64,000 bases of DNA from UBA6522 sp963664945 (GTDB lineage Bacteria > Pseudomonadota > Gammaproteobacteria > Steroidobacterales > Rariloculaceae), in NCBI GenBank assembly GCA_963664945.1, contig OY761822.1, forward strand, positions 5,208,001-5,272,000, read 5' to 3'. This document shows, piece after piece, positions 56,185 to 64,000 of the stretch. Numbering within the stretch: the first letter of the stretch is position 1; each line of letters opens with the position of its first letter. A model generated the notes under the pieces. The model ran no database searches, was not told where the DNA came from, and saw only the letters and a list, made by a program, of their open reading frames with translations. The translations under genes were made by a program, and so were the position numbers.

Positions 56185-59100
56185 TCAGGGTATGCGAAGA
56201 AGCTCTCCTGTTCGGGTCAGTTTTCCCTCTCCGAGCAACTGGTTGACGATGAGGTGTACTCGGCTGGTGATCTTAGGGCCAGTGCGCTGAAAACCGAACA
56301 GGCGGCATGCCTCATTGACCGCTTCATCCTCGCTGATTCCAAAGCTGTCGTTAACCGCGTAGCAGACCGCCTGGGCAATCTCCGCGGGGGCAATCATCTC
56401 GATTTTCCTGAGCGCCTTGGCCGTGTCGGGTAGTTTGCCGTCCCGGATACGGACATCGGGGGTCTGGTGCCCCGTTCGCCAAAGAAAGTCACCCCTACGC
56501 TCAAACATGTTGGATCTAACGCCGTACCTTATCGCGTCCTGCATGCGTTGCTGGATTCGGGATCCGGCGCGGCGCACGCCAGCAGCGATTCTGATGCGGG
56601 AGAGTGCTTCCTGCTGGTGAATAGGGCTTTCTACCCGAACCACCTCACTAACCCACTTCGCAAACCTGTCATGCGTGACCTCGTGAAGCGGCGAATGCAG
56701 AAGATAGATGCGCGGCTTCGCGACGATGTACGGAGTCGAGCGATTCCTGGCCGCCGGAGCCGCCACGGTGCTGCGCGCAAGCGGTTTGGGCTTGCGGGGC
56801 GCATCGCTCGACGGGGCGCTGCCCGCCGGTGGGGCTCCGTTGCCGGATCTTGCGCGTCGGATCGCCTCTTCAATCCGGCTCAGTTCGCGCTCCCGGTTAC
56901 GGTACCAGTCCGTACTCCAGATGCGGTGAATAGTCCAGCCCAGGCCCGCGAGCACCTGCTGACGAAGCCGATCCCGGTCCCTGGCGGATCGGGCGCTGTG
57001 ATACTTCGCTCCATCGCACTCGATACCCAGCATGTACCGGCCCGCGCGATCCGGGTCCACGACCGCGAGATCTATGAAAAAACCTGCAGAACCCACCTGG
57101 TGCTCAATCCCGTGGCCACGCGCCCGAAGTGCGGCCGCGACGGCTTCCTCGAATGGCGAGTCCGCTTCGCGCCCTGTAATCCGCGGTACGTCGAGAATGC
57201 CCGTGGCTGCGTACTTGAGAAACGATTTCAGGGCCTGGATGCCCCGTGCCTTCGAGCGCCGCAGATCCAGGTCCGCGGCAAGAAAATTGGAATACACGAC
57301 ACAACGGCGCCGAGCTCGCGTTATGAGGACGTTGAGTCGCCGCTCGCCGCCGTCCCTGTTCAACGGGCCGAAGTTCATGGGAAGGTATCCTCCGTCGAGC
57401 TTCCCGTATCCGACACTGATCAGGATCACGTCACGCTCGTCTCCCTGTACGTTTTCCAGGTTCTTGACGAAGAAGGGTTCATCCGGATGTTGCGAAAAGT
57501 ATGAAGCCTCCAGGGACGGGTCCCGCCGGCGGAGGATTTCAAGTTCATCCTCGATACGGCGAGCCTGCTTGAGGTTGAATGCGACTGCACCGAGCGTTAG
57601 GTTGGGGGCGTTGCGGGCATGCTCCATCACGGTGGCAGCCACCTTCTTCGCTTCGGCGACGTTCACGCCCCCGCGCTCGTAGAGGTTGTCGGGGTCGTGC
57701 CGAAAACGCAGCCCGGTCTCGGTTTTGCCGGCATCCGGGCTGGGAAAGACAATCAGCCTGTTATCGTAGAACTCATGGTTTGACACGGTGATCAGCGACT
57801 CGTGACGGCTCCGATAGTGCCACCGCAACCATCGTTCCGGAGCGCCCTGCGCGCAGAATAGTCCCAGAATGCTCTCTAGATCCGCAGTCGCGGATTGTTC
57901 ATCGTCCGTTTCTTGCGCTGCGCTGTCGAAGAAACTCGTAGGCGGCAATTGCCTGCTGTCCCCGACCACTACCGACTGGCTCCCTCTCAGTATTGCGCCC
58001 ATCGCCTCTACGGGCCTCACCTGACTGGCCTCGTCGAACACCACTATGTCGAACGAGACCGATCCCGGCGGAATGTACTTGGCGATCGAGAGCGGACTCA
58101 TCATGAAGATGGGCTTGATGCTCTGGATGGCATTTCCCGCCCTGCCCATCAGGGTACGTACCGGAAGGTGGCGTGCCTTCTTCTGGAACTCCCTGCGCAA
58201 GACACCCAACTGCCCACCGCCGTGATGCCGGGGCAGCCCCTCCCAATGAAGTTGCGCGATTCGAACCCGATTGTATTCAAATTGCGACTTGTCGAGTGTG
58301 CGAAACTTCTCTGCGATGCCCTTTTGCGTGTCACCGTCGAACTGGGCAAGTGCCGGACGATCCCTGAGTGCGGCTTCGAGCCATGTGCTGTAGCAACCGT
58401 GCTCGAACAGGGCCACCAGTGTTTCGCCGGCGTCCGCGCGGGAGGCGGCGGCTTCCGCGACCTCCGGGATGCCCGCGTCGATGGCCTTTTTCTCCAACTG
58501 ATTGAAGCGCACGATCTGGCTCGCAGACGCCAGTTGGGCCGAGGCCGACTCCAGCCAGTGATCGAGATCCCCGTAGGGCCGTTCCCCAAAGCCGGTATCC
58601 GGCGCAAAGCGGTCGGTCCTCAGCTCGATCGCCTCGGCCACCTCGTCCAGCGCCTGCCGAAGCCGTTGAATTGCATCGCGACAGGCTTGAGATTCGTCCC
58701 TTACGTCGGTCGCGCCAAGACGGTGGTCGAGCATTTCGTGAATGGTTTCGTCGACGGTTCCAGCCGCCTTCTCCGAATGGAGAACTACAAACCACGCCGT
58801 TGCCCGAGCGAGTTCGCGATAGATTTCCGGATGATCGCCGAGTGTCAACCCCGGGAATAGTGCGGCCGCGAGATCGCGCCGTTCGACGATGCTTCGCCGA
58901 AGCCTGCGCGCCTCCAGTATGCCGTCCACCAGCTTCAGGCACGCTACCGGCCCCTCGGGCGGACCGGTTCGACACAGTCCGCGCAGGCTGGCCATGGCCC
59001 CGCGCCAGGAACCCGACACGAATCGCCACCACTTCTCTCCGTACGCAGCCAGTGCCTGCCGAATTTCCAAAACGTCCGCTTCCCAGGCTTCGGGAATGAG

Positions 59101-59880
59101 TACGGATTCATATCGCGCCCGCAATTCCGCGTAGCGCAGAGCATTCTCCCCCAATTCGTTCAAATCGCCAGCGCGCGCAGCCCACGCAGTATTGCGGTGA
59201 TCTGAGGCGATCAACTCCGACGCCTCCGCGACCCGGTCGGCCATGTGCAGGGTGCGCTCCGCATCGGATGAACTCTCGTCTTCGGTTTCGTTGCCTGGCA
59301 GGAGCAGAGCTCGGATACGACTGAATTGCGCGCGCAGTTGGCGGAGCTCGTCCAAAGCACGGGTCAAGGTTTGTCCGATTCGGTGACTGTCAGCCGGAAG
59401 TGGCAGATGCAGCAGTCCAACGCCCCAGAACAGGTGGTCCCTGGGACGACCGATTCCCGTGACAAGGCTGCGGATATCCTCGACGAGCACTCGATAGCGG
59501 ATGAAGTCCGCTCCGCTCCAGGACACGGAGTCCGGGCACCGCAGTCCGAGGCCATCAACCGACAGCCCGCCCGCCCTCAACTCTTCCAGCTTACCGACCA
59601 ACTGGTGCCGGGCGAACCCACTGTCGCCGATCGGCTCGTTGACTGCGTTCGAGTATTCATTGAGTTGCTGGCGCCGAATCTTGAGGATTTCGTCGTTGCC
59701 TGCCGAACGGGCCGTCGGCCTGCCAAGATCCAGCGTTCGCTTCAGCTCATCGAGCACTGCCCGCTTGTTGGTGTTGTGACTGTGCAGTTCCAGGCAAGCG
59801 TCGCCAAGGTGGATCGTGTCCAAGCGCCGCTTTACGACTTCCAGGGCCGCCAGCTTTTCCGCCACGAAGAGGATTTTCTT
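56185..59880 (-). pseudogene. DUF3320-type SF1 helicase-nuclease, N-terminally truncated
   Basis: About 1,230 residues remain of a large helicase (often 1,700-2,000 aa). The first readable residues KKILFVAEKLAALEVVKRRL are the strand just after Walker A, so the ATP-binding loop and N-terminal domain are missing. Present are motif II in FDIVVFDEASQVRP (near 610), QLPPTSFF, WHYRSRHESLI, VQGDERDVILISVGY and LNVLITRARRR. Then comes a Vsr/MTES_1575-like PD-(D/E)xK domain at about 900-995 (FIDLAVV..LGIECDGAKYH) and a C-terminal DUF3320-like domain. Without Walker A it cannot be an active motor. A GTG at 59865 would open the remaining frame. Confidence 0.75.
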
Positions 59881-60902
59881 CGTCCTGCCTGCGCCGCGGC
59901 ATCGAGATCCAGTACGACGCGCGGGCCGTGGAACTGGCCTTCGACGGCAAGAACGTCACCGGCGTTGTGGTTCGCCGGGGCGGCGAGCGGCCCGAGATGG
60001 TGTCCGCCGACGCCGTGGTGCTGGCGTGCGGCGGGTTCGAGGCCAATCCGGAGTGGCGCACGCGCTATCTCGGCCCCGGCTGGGAGGTGGCCCGGGTGCG
60101 CGGCACTCGCTTCAACACCGGCGATGGCATCCGGATGGCGCTTGACGTGGGCGCGGCGGCCTACGGCAACTGGTCGGGCTGCCATGCCGTGGGTTGGGAC
60201 CGTAACGCCCCGGAATTCGGCGACCTGGCCGTGGGCGATCAGTTCCAGAAGCACTCCTACCCCTTCGGCATCATGGTCAATGCACACGGCAACCGTTTCG
60301 TGGACGAGGGCGCGGACTTCCGCAACTTCACCTACGTCCGCTACGGGATCGAGATTATGAAGCAGCCGGGTCAGTTCGCCTGGCAGATCTTTGACGCAAA
60401 GACCGCGCACCTGCTGCGGGACGAGTACCGGATACGGCAGGTGACGCGTGTGACCGCGGACTCGCTGGAAGAGTTGGTCGGACGGCTTGACGATGTGGAC
60501 TCAGACGCCTGTCTGGAGGAGATCCGGGCGTATAACGCGGCGGTTCGGACCGACAAACCCTTCAACCCCAACGTCAAGGACGGACGCTGCACGAAGGGCC
60601 TGCCCATCAACAAGAGCAATTGGGCGAATACCCTGGGTCAGCCGCCGTTCGAAGCCTACGCGGTGACCTGCGGCATCACGTTCACCTTCGGCGGGTTGCG
60701 CATCAACACGGATGCCGAAGTGCTGGACAGCGACCTGCGGCCGATCCCTGGGCTGTATGCGGCCGGGGAACTGGTGGGCGGTGTGTTCTACAACAATTAT
60801 CCCGGCGGTGCGGGGCTGATGGCGGGTGCGGTGTTCGGGAAGATCGCGGGTACTTCCGCAGTTCGGGTAGCTGCCGATCAGGCCGGCGTGGGTAGCCGTT
60901 GA
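59881..60902 (+). pseudogene. FAD-dependent oxidoreductase (fumarate reductase/TcuA-like), C-terminal two thirds
   Basis: The frame reads CLRRGIEIQYDARAVELAFD and continues with VTGVVVRRGGE, DAVVLACGGFEANPEWR, and the C-terminal GGLRINTDAEVLDSDLRPIP followed by GLYAAGELVGGVFYNNYPGG. These are the FAD/substrate-domain blocks of fumarate-reductase-like flavoproteins such as tricarballylate dehydrogenase. The N-terminal GxGxxG FAD-binding segment of about 150 residues is absent. The break meets that of the helicase gene within about 12 bp at 59880-59892. A GTG at 59928 could only start a fragment. Confidence 0.75.
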
Positions 60903-61006
60903 CCGGACTCAGACGATGCATCCCGGCTGACCGCGTTGCGTGTAAGAACATCGAACACGATGCAAATGCTGCCCTGCCAGTGGCTACGGACGACAGTTGC
61001 CGCAGG

Positions 61007-61231
61007 CTAATCTCCGCCCGGAGGATCACCGGTGCGCAGGTATTCGATGCTGCTCTTGATCTCGCCGAAATCACGAGCCGCTTCAACCCGATGTTCCGTG
61101 AGGGCATCCTCCAGCCGGTCAACGTGGTTTCCGAGCTGGTCTATGCGATTTCCATGTACCCGCTGGGCGTTCAGAATCAGCCCGGCGAGTATTACGCCGA
61201 TGCCGATCAACCATCGCACTTCCTGTTTCAT
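61007..61231 (-). CDS. Small N-anchored coiled-coil protein
   Basis: A 74-aa protein: one span (VRWLIGIGVILAGLILNAQR) followed by a heptad-like helix (RIDQLGNHVDRLEDALTEHR, VEAARDFGEIKSSIEYLRTG). It resembles short membrane-anchored coiled coils of unknown role. It overlaps no other gene. Confidence 0.5.
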   Translation of the reverse strand: MKQEVRWLIGIGVILAGLILNAQRVHGNRIDQLGNHVDRLEDALTEHRVEAARDFGEIKSSIEYLRTGDPPGGD

Positions 61232-61362
61232 GCCCGCAATTTAGCATATCGTTTACTGGTCCGGCATCGCGCAAATCTGGCCGCAGAATCGAGAAAGGCG
61301 GGCTTGCGTGGGACAATTCTGTTCCCTGGGCGTCAGCGCGACGAACCCCGCCGCGAATACCG

Positions 61363-61920
61363 CTAGATCACCGGTACTCCAAAGAGGGTGCCATGGAAGA
61401 CCGTAAGAAGGCCGGCGGCGATGAGACCCGCGACGACGGCTGCCCCGTCCATCGCCAGGCGCGGCGCCTTGTCCGTCGATGGCCGCTTGCCGCGCGCCAC
61501 GACGCTGACGAGGTCGAGTACCGCAAAGCCCGCGAAACTGCCGAACAGCACGACCGAGCGGAGATCGCCGTTGGAGAGCAGGTGGGCGGCTGCCCACAGC
61601 AGTGTCCCGAGCAGCATTGGATGCCTGAGCACGGCGCGCATATGGGTTGGCATGTTGGCCGCCGCGAACAGCACAAGCGCGGCGGGAACCGCGAACATCG
61701 CTACCTGGCGCCCCCAGCCCGGCACCGCGTACAACGGTTCGACGGGTGCACGGGCGAACCCCCATGCCATGAGTACCAGACCTGCCAACGCGACGAGCGA
61801 AAACAGGCCGCGGTAGGCTCCCGGGCCGAGACGGGCGATCAGCGCGACGCGCAAGGGTACGACGCTCGGTATCAGGTGGAGCGCAAAGAACAGAACAAGG
61901 CCGGTGACAAGAAGGGTCAT
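61363..61920 (-). CDS. NnrU family membrane protein
   Basis: A 185-aa protein with about five spans. MTLLVTGLVLFFALHLIPSV, then LGPGAYRGLFSLVALAGLVL and MPTHMRAVLRHPMLLGTLLW are the conserved NnrU blocks with their His/Arg positions. NnrU-type proteins are linked to nitrogen-oxide metabolism in denitrifiers and to carotenoid isomerase-like relatives. No nitrogen-oxide gene is nearby. Confidence 0.88.
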   Translation of the reverse strand: MTLLVTGLVLFFALHLIPSVVPLRVALIARLGPGAYRGLFSLVALAGLVLMAWGFARAPVEPLYAVPGWGRQVAMFAVPAALVLFAAANMPTHMRAVLRHPMLLGTLLWAAAHLLSNGDLRSVVLFGSFAGFAVLDLVSVVARGKRPSTDKAPRLAMDGAAVVAGLIAAGLLTVFHGTLFGVPVI

Positions 61921-62043
61921 CCAAGGATACTCCTACCGGGGCAACACACCATATCGCAGCGAAATCGCGGCACGCAACCGATCATCGGGCTTCCAGAAAA
62001 CAACACGCTGGTCCTGCGCATCAGCGCAGCCGACAGCGCGGAA

Positions 62044-62145
62044 TGATCCCGGCGTAGCGACACCGAACAGCCCGAGCGAGGTTCAGCGATTCGACTGATC
62101 CCGGCGTAGCGACACCGAACAGCCCGAGCGAGGTTCAGCGATTCG
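62044..62145. repeat. Tandem 52-bp direct repeat, two copies
   Basis: Fifty bases at 62044-62093 (beginning TGATCCCGGCGTAGCGACAC) are repeated exactly at 62096-62145, separated by AC. It lies in the 303-bp gap upstream of the phosphoesterase gene, in which no other gene was found. Exact identity points to a recent duplication. Confidence 0.9.
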
Positions 62146-62223
62146 TGAGATGGCGGGCGGTGCCGGTTCCGGTAGAATTCCCCTCCCCGCAAGAAGGCCC
62201 GCCGGCCCGACGGGATCCAAACC

Positions 62224-62952
62224 ATGAAACTGCAAATCGCGAGCGACATACATCGGGAATTCGGCCATTCGCCGAAGGTGCCGGACGTGGGAGCCGATGT
62301 TCTCGTGCTCGCCGGCGACATCGGCATGGCGGACGATGAGACGGTGGAGTGGCTGCGCGGACTGAGCGGGCGCTACGAAGCGGTCCTGTATGTGCCGGGG
62401 AACCACGAGTTCTACGGGAAGGATTTGAAAGACGCCGATTCATTCATGAACGGAATGAGCGCATACGGCGGTTACGAGTGGATGAACAACCAGGCGGTGC
62501 AGGTGGGCGAGCGGCGTTTCGTCGGCACGCCCCTGTGGGCCAATTTCTGCCACGAGCCTTTGTCCATGTTTAACGCGGGCCGCGCGATCAACGACTTCCG
62601 CCGCATCCGGCACGGCGGCGGCCTGATGACCCCTGCGGCCATGTTGGACCTGCACACCGAGGCCGTGAAGTTTCTGACGGAGACAGTCAAGCCCGGCGAT
62701 ATCGTCATCTCGCACTGGCCGCCGACCCTGAAGGCTCGCCACACGGGCTTTCCGATGGACGACATCGCAAAGTATTTCTGCGCCGACATTCCGCAAGTGG
62801 TGGAGTCCACCCGGCCCGAACTGTGGATCTGCGGGCACACGCACTACAACGTGGACTTCATGTTCGGAGAAACCCAGATCCTGTCGAACCAGGGCGGCTA
62901 TCCGCACGAGACGATCGCTGGATACGATCCGGGTCGGATAATCGAGGTTTAG
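62224..62952 (+). CDS. Calcineurin-like metallophosphoesterase
   Basis: A 242-aa phosphoesterase with all metal motifs: DxH in QIASDIHREF, GDxG in LVLAGDIGMAD, GNHE in VPGNHEFYG, H in VISHWPPTL and GHTH in WICGHTHYNVD. No signal peptide, so cytoplasmic. Substrate unknown, since the fold covers nucleotidases, phosphodiesterases and protein phosphatases. Confidence 0.92.
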   Translation: MKLQIASDIHREFGHSPKVPDVGADVLVLAGDIGMADDETVEWLRGLSGRYEAVLYVPGNHEFYGKDLKDADSFMNGMSAYGGYEWMNNQAVQVGERRFVGTPLWANFCHEPLSMFNAGRAINDFRRIRHGGGLMTPAAMLDLHTEAVKFLTETVKPGDIVISHWPPTLKARHTGFPMDDIAKYFCADIPQVVESTRPELWICGHTHYNVDFMFGETQILSNQGGYPHETIAGYDPGRIIEV

Positions 62953-63127
62953 TGGTTGCCGCAGCATCCCCGGTGGTGATCCGCAATTCAACCTAAATCG
63001 GCGCGTTTTGGCGGTATACCACGTTTGGTGAGGGAGGTAGGCTACCTACCCAACGGGTGGTGTGGAAGACGCCATCACCCCGTCCTTCGTCCAGATGAAC
63101 TTTTTCTCAATCAACGCAGCGCGGTTC

Positions 63128-63158
63128 TTGACGGTATGTCAGATGGTTTATACTGTAT
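63128..63158 (+). promoter_or_regulatory. Candidate promoter of the Phd/PemK locus
   Basis: TTGACG (63128-63133) and TATACT (63149-63154) are near-consensus, but the spacer is 15 bp, shorter than optimal. The small palindrome ATAC-T-GTAT (63150-63158) overlaps the -10 and could be the antitoxin operator. A GGTAGG-CTA-CCTACC stem lies further upstream. Confidence 0.45.
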
Positions 63159-63184
63159 GGCTTGTCCGTCTTTTAGGTCCTGTC

Positions 63185-63460
63185 ATGCAACGAGTTACCT
63201 CCCGAGAGTTTCAGCGAAATTTTGGGCGATTCCAGGATGAAGCGCTCCGGGCGCCCTTGTCGATCACCCGTAACGGGCGGGAACGCCTGGTACTGCTGTC
63301 AGTTGAGGAGTACGCACGCCTTAAGCGCCGAGACCGTGAGGCTCTCTTCGTCGAGGAACTCTCGGAAACCGAGATCGAGGCCATTCGTCGCGCAGAGCCC
63401 TCGGCCGACGCCGCGCAGTACGACCATGAGTTGACCGCGGCGGATGATCCGACTCCCTGA
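63185..63460 (+). CDS. Phd/YefM-family antitoxin
   Basis: A 91-aa antitoxin: MQRVTSREFQRNFGRFQDEA, then APLSITRNGRERLVLLSVEE and YARLKRRDR, the Phd/YefM fold. An acidic C-terminal tail follows. ATG at 63185 is preferred to upstream in-frame starts because the fold begins there. It overlaps the toxin gene by 17 nt. Confidence 0.85.
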   Translation: MQRVTSREFQRNFGRFQDEALRAPLSITRNGRERLVLLSVEEYARLKRRDREALFVEELSETEIEAIRRAEPSADAAQYDHELTAADDPTP

Positions 63461-63878
63461 CCCGATACCAGGCCTCGTAATTCGTTACGCGTACCTCTGG
63501 CGCGACGAGGCGTTGCGCCGCCGGGAGGAAGGAACGAAATACCGCCCTGCGGTGGTTGTCCTGGTCGCCACCCAGGATGGCGACAACGGCACCACGGTGC
63601 TCGTCGCGCCCATAACGCACCGCCGCCCTTCAGATCCAGATGCCGGCGTCGCGGTCCCCTCGCAAACAGGGGCTCGGCTTGGTCTCGACGCGGATCCGTC
63701 GTGGATCATTGTCAGCGAGCTCAACCGCTTCCAGTGGCCAGGACCTGACCTTCGGCCTGTCGGACCCGGGCAATCGGCGTACGGCCACCTGCCGGCTGGC
63801 CTGTTCCGTAAACTACGTGCTCGGTTGCTTTCTCTGCTTGCGCGTGGCGGCCTAACCCAGGTGCGCCGCACTCACTAG
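63444..63878 (+). CDS. PemK/MazF-like endoribonuclease toxin
   Basis: A 144-aa protein with the PemK-like SH3 barrel: KYRPAVVVLVATQDGDNGTT, then VLVAPITHRRPSDPDAGVAV and SWIIVSELNRFQWPGPDLRP. It pairs with a Phd-type antitoxin instead of MazE/PemI, showing mix-and-match of antitoxin and toxin classes in this genome (another Phd protects a VapC at 25 kb). Confidence 0.8.
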   Translation: MIRLPDPIPGLVIRYAYLWRDEALRRREEGTKYRPAVVVLVATQDGDNGTTVLVAPITHRRPSDPDAGVAVPSQTGARLGLDADPSWIIVSELNRFQWPGPDLRPVGPGQSAYGHLPAGLFRKLRARLLSLLARGGLTQVRRTH

Positions 63879-63888
63879 CTGTTCACGC

Positions 63889-64000
63889 TCAATCCACCGG
63901 ATACAGTCGCGGAAACCAACGCTCGACGACATCGAGCGGAAATCCGAGGCGTACCGGGGCCCGGGGTCCTTTCGACACCAGCAAGCCTTTCTTCAGAAGT
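63889..64000 (-). CDS. C-terminal 36 residues of a Fic-family-like protein, partial
   Basis: Visible residues LLKKGLLVSKGPRAPVRLGF, then PLDVVERWFPRLYPVD and TGA. The pattern of a winged-helix end (G-L-I-V-S...P-x-R-L-x-F-P) followed by FP-LYP resembles the C-termini of Fic/DUF4172-like proteins. The catalytic HxFx(D/E)GNGR motif would lie outside the window. Tentative. Confidence 0.4.
   Translation of the reverse strand, partial: LLKKGLLVSKGPRAPVRLGFPLDVVERWFPRLYPVD

Overview
The window is GC-rich chromosomal DNA from a bacterium, most likely an uncultured gammaproteobacterium. Supporting signs are an ArgR-led arginine operon, an ECF sigma/FecR/TonB-receptor set, an RND efflux pair, AsmA, NnrU, BCCT and DUF6152-type proteins, frequent GTG/TTG starts and 4-bp gene overlaps. 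No rRNA, tRNA, CRISPR array or replication origin was seen. Truncated genes abut at about 59.88 kb, so the source may be an assembled metagenome.

Layout. 0-5.3 kb: arginine operon on the minus strand (argR, argG, an unassigned P-loop protein, argC, argD, argF running off the left edge). It has a palindrome over the promoter region and a 122-bp inverted-repeat element inside it. 5.3-7.6 kb: an esterase remnant, an NRDE protein, and a divergent pair that looks like FlhC and a duplicated FlhD. 7.7-14.5 kb: ABC-2 exporter, membrane proteins, YCII protein, a MITE-like element with an intact IS1634-type insertion beside it, and a ferredoxin. 14.7-20.7 kb: a secreted DUF5666 protein with an acidic tail, an oxygenase, and a TlpA-DUF4266-DUF3570-ApbE block (extracytoplasmic flavin/thiol redox). 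20.7-24.8 kb: TonB receptor, FecR and ECF sigma factor. 24.8-32 kb: accessory DNA with two VapC-type toxin-antitoxin loci whose promoters and operators are readable, a Met-rich DUF6152 protein, an LRR remnant, a secreted-type SDR, and an AAA ATPase followed by a broken DUF4276 gene. 32-37.3 kb: FadR-type regulator and RND efflux operon, with predicted autoregulatory operators. 37.3-45.5 kb: lipoprotein, amidase, tiny membrane proteins, AsmA and DUF4159.

45.5-48.9 kb is an AT-richer island. It holds an AraC-type HTH reading straight into a Gly-Gly-leader peptide, a small membrane protein, a second MITE-like palindrome and a GT1 glycosyltransferase. 49-55 kb: BCCT transporter, M23 peptidase, AbiEii-like pair, DCC thiol protein and sulfatase, several with tandem repeats just upstream of their starts. 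55-64 kb: DUF433 pair, a DUF3320-type helicase-nuclease cut off at its N-terminus, a flavoprotein cut at the same point, NnrU, a phosphoesterase, a Phd/PemK pair and the tail of a Fic-like gene.

The best candidates for something new are the tandem-FlhD/FlhC-like divergent pair, the AraC-leader-peptide fusion with its neighbours, the P-loop protein fixed inside the arginine operon, and the recurring degenerate tandem repeats placed right before start codons of exported proteins.
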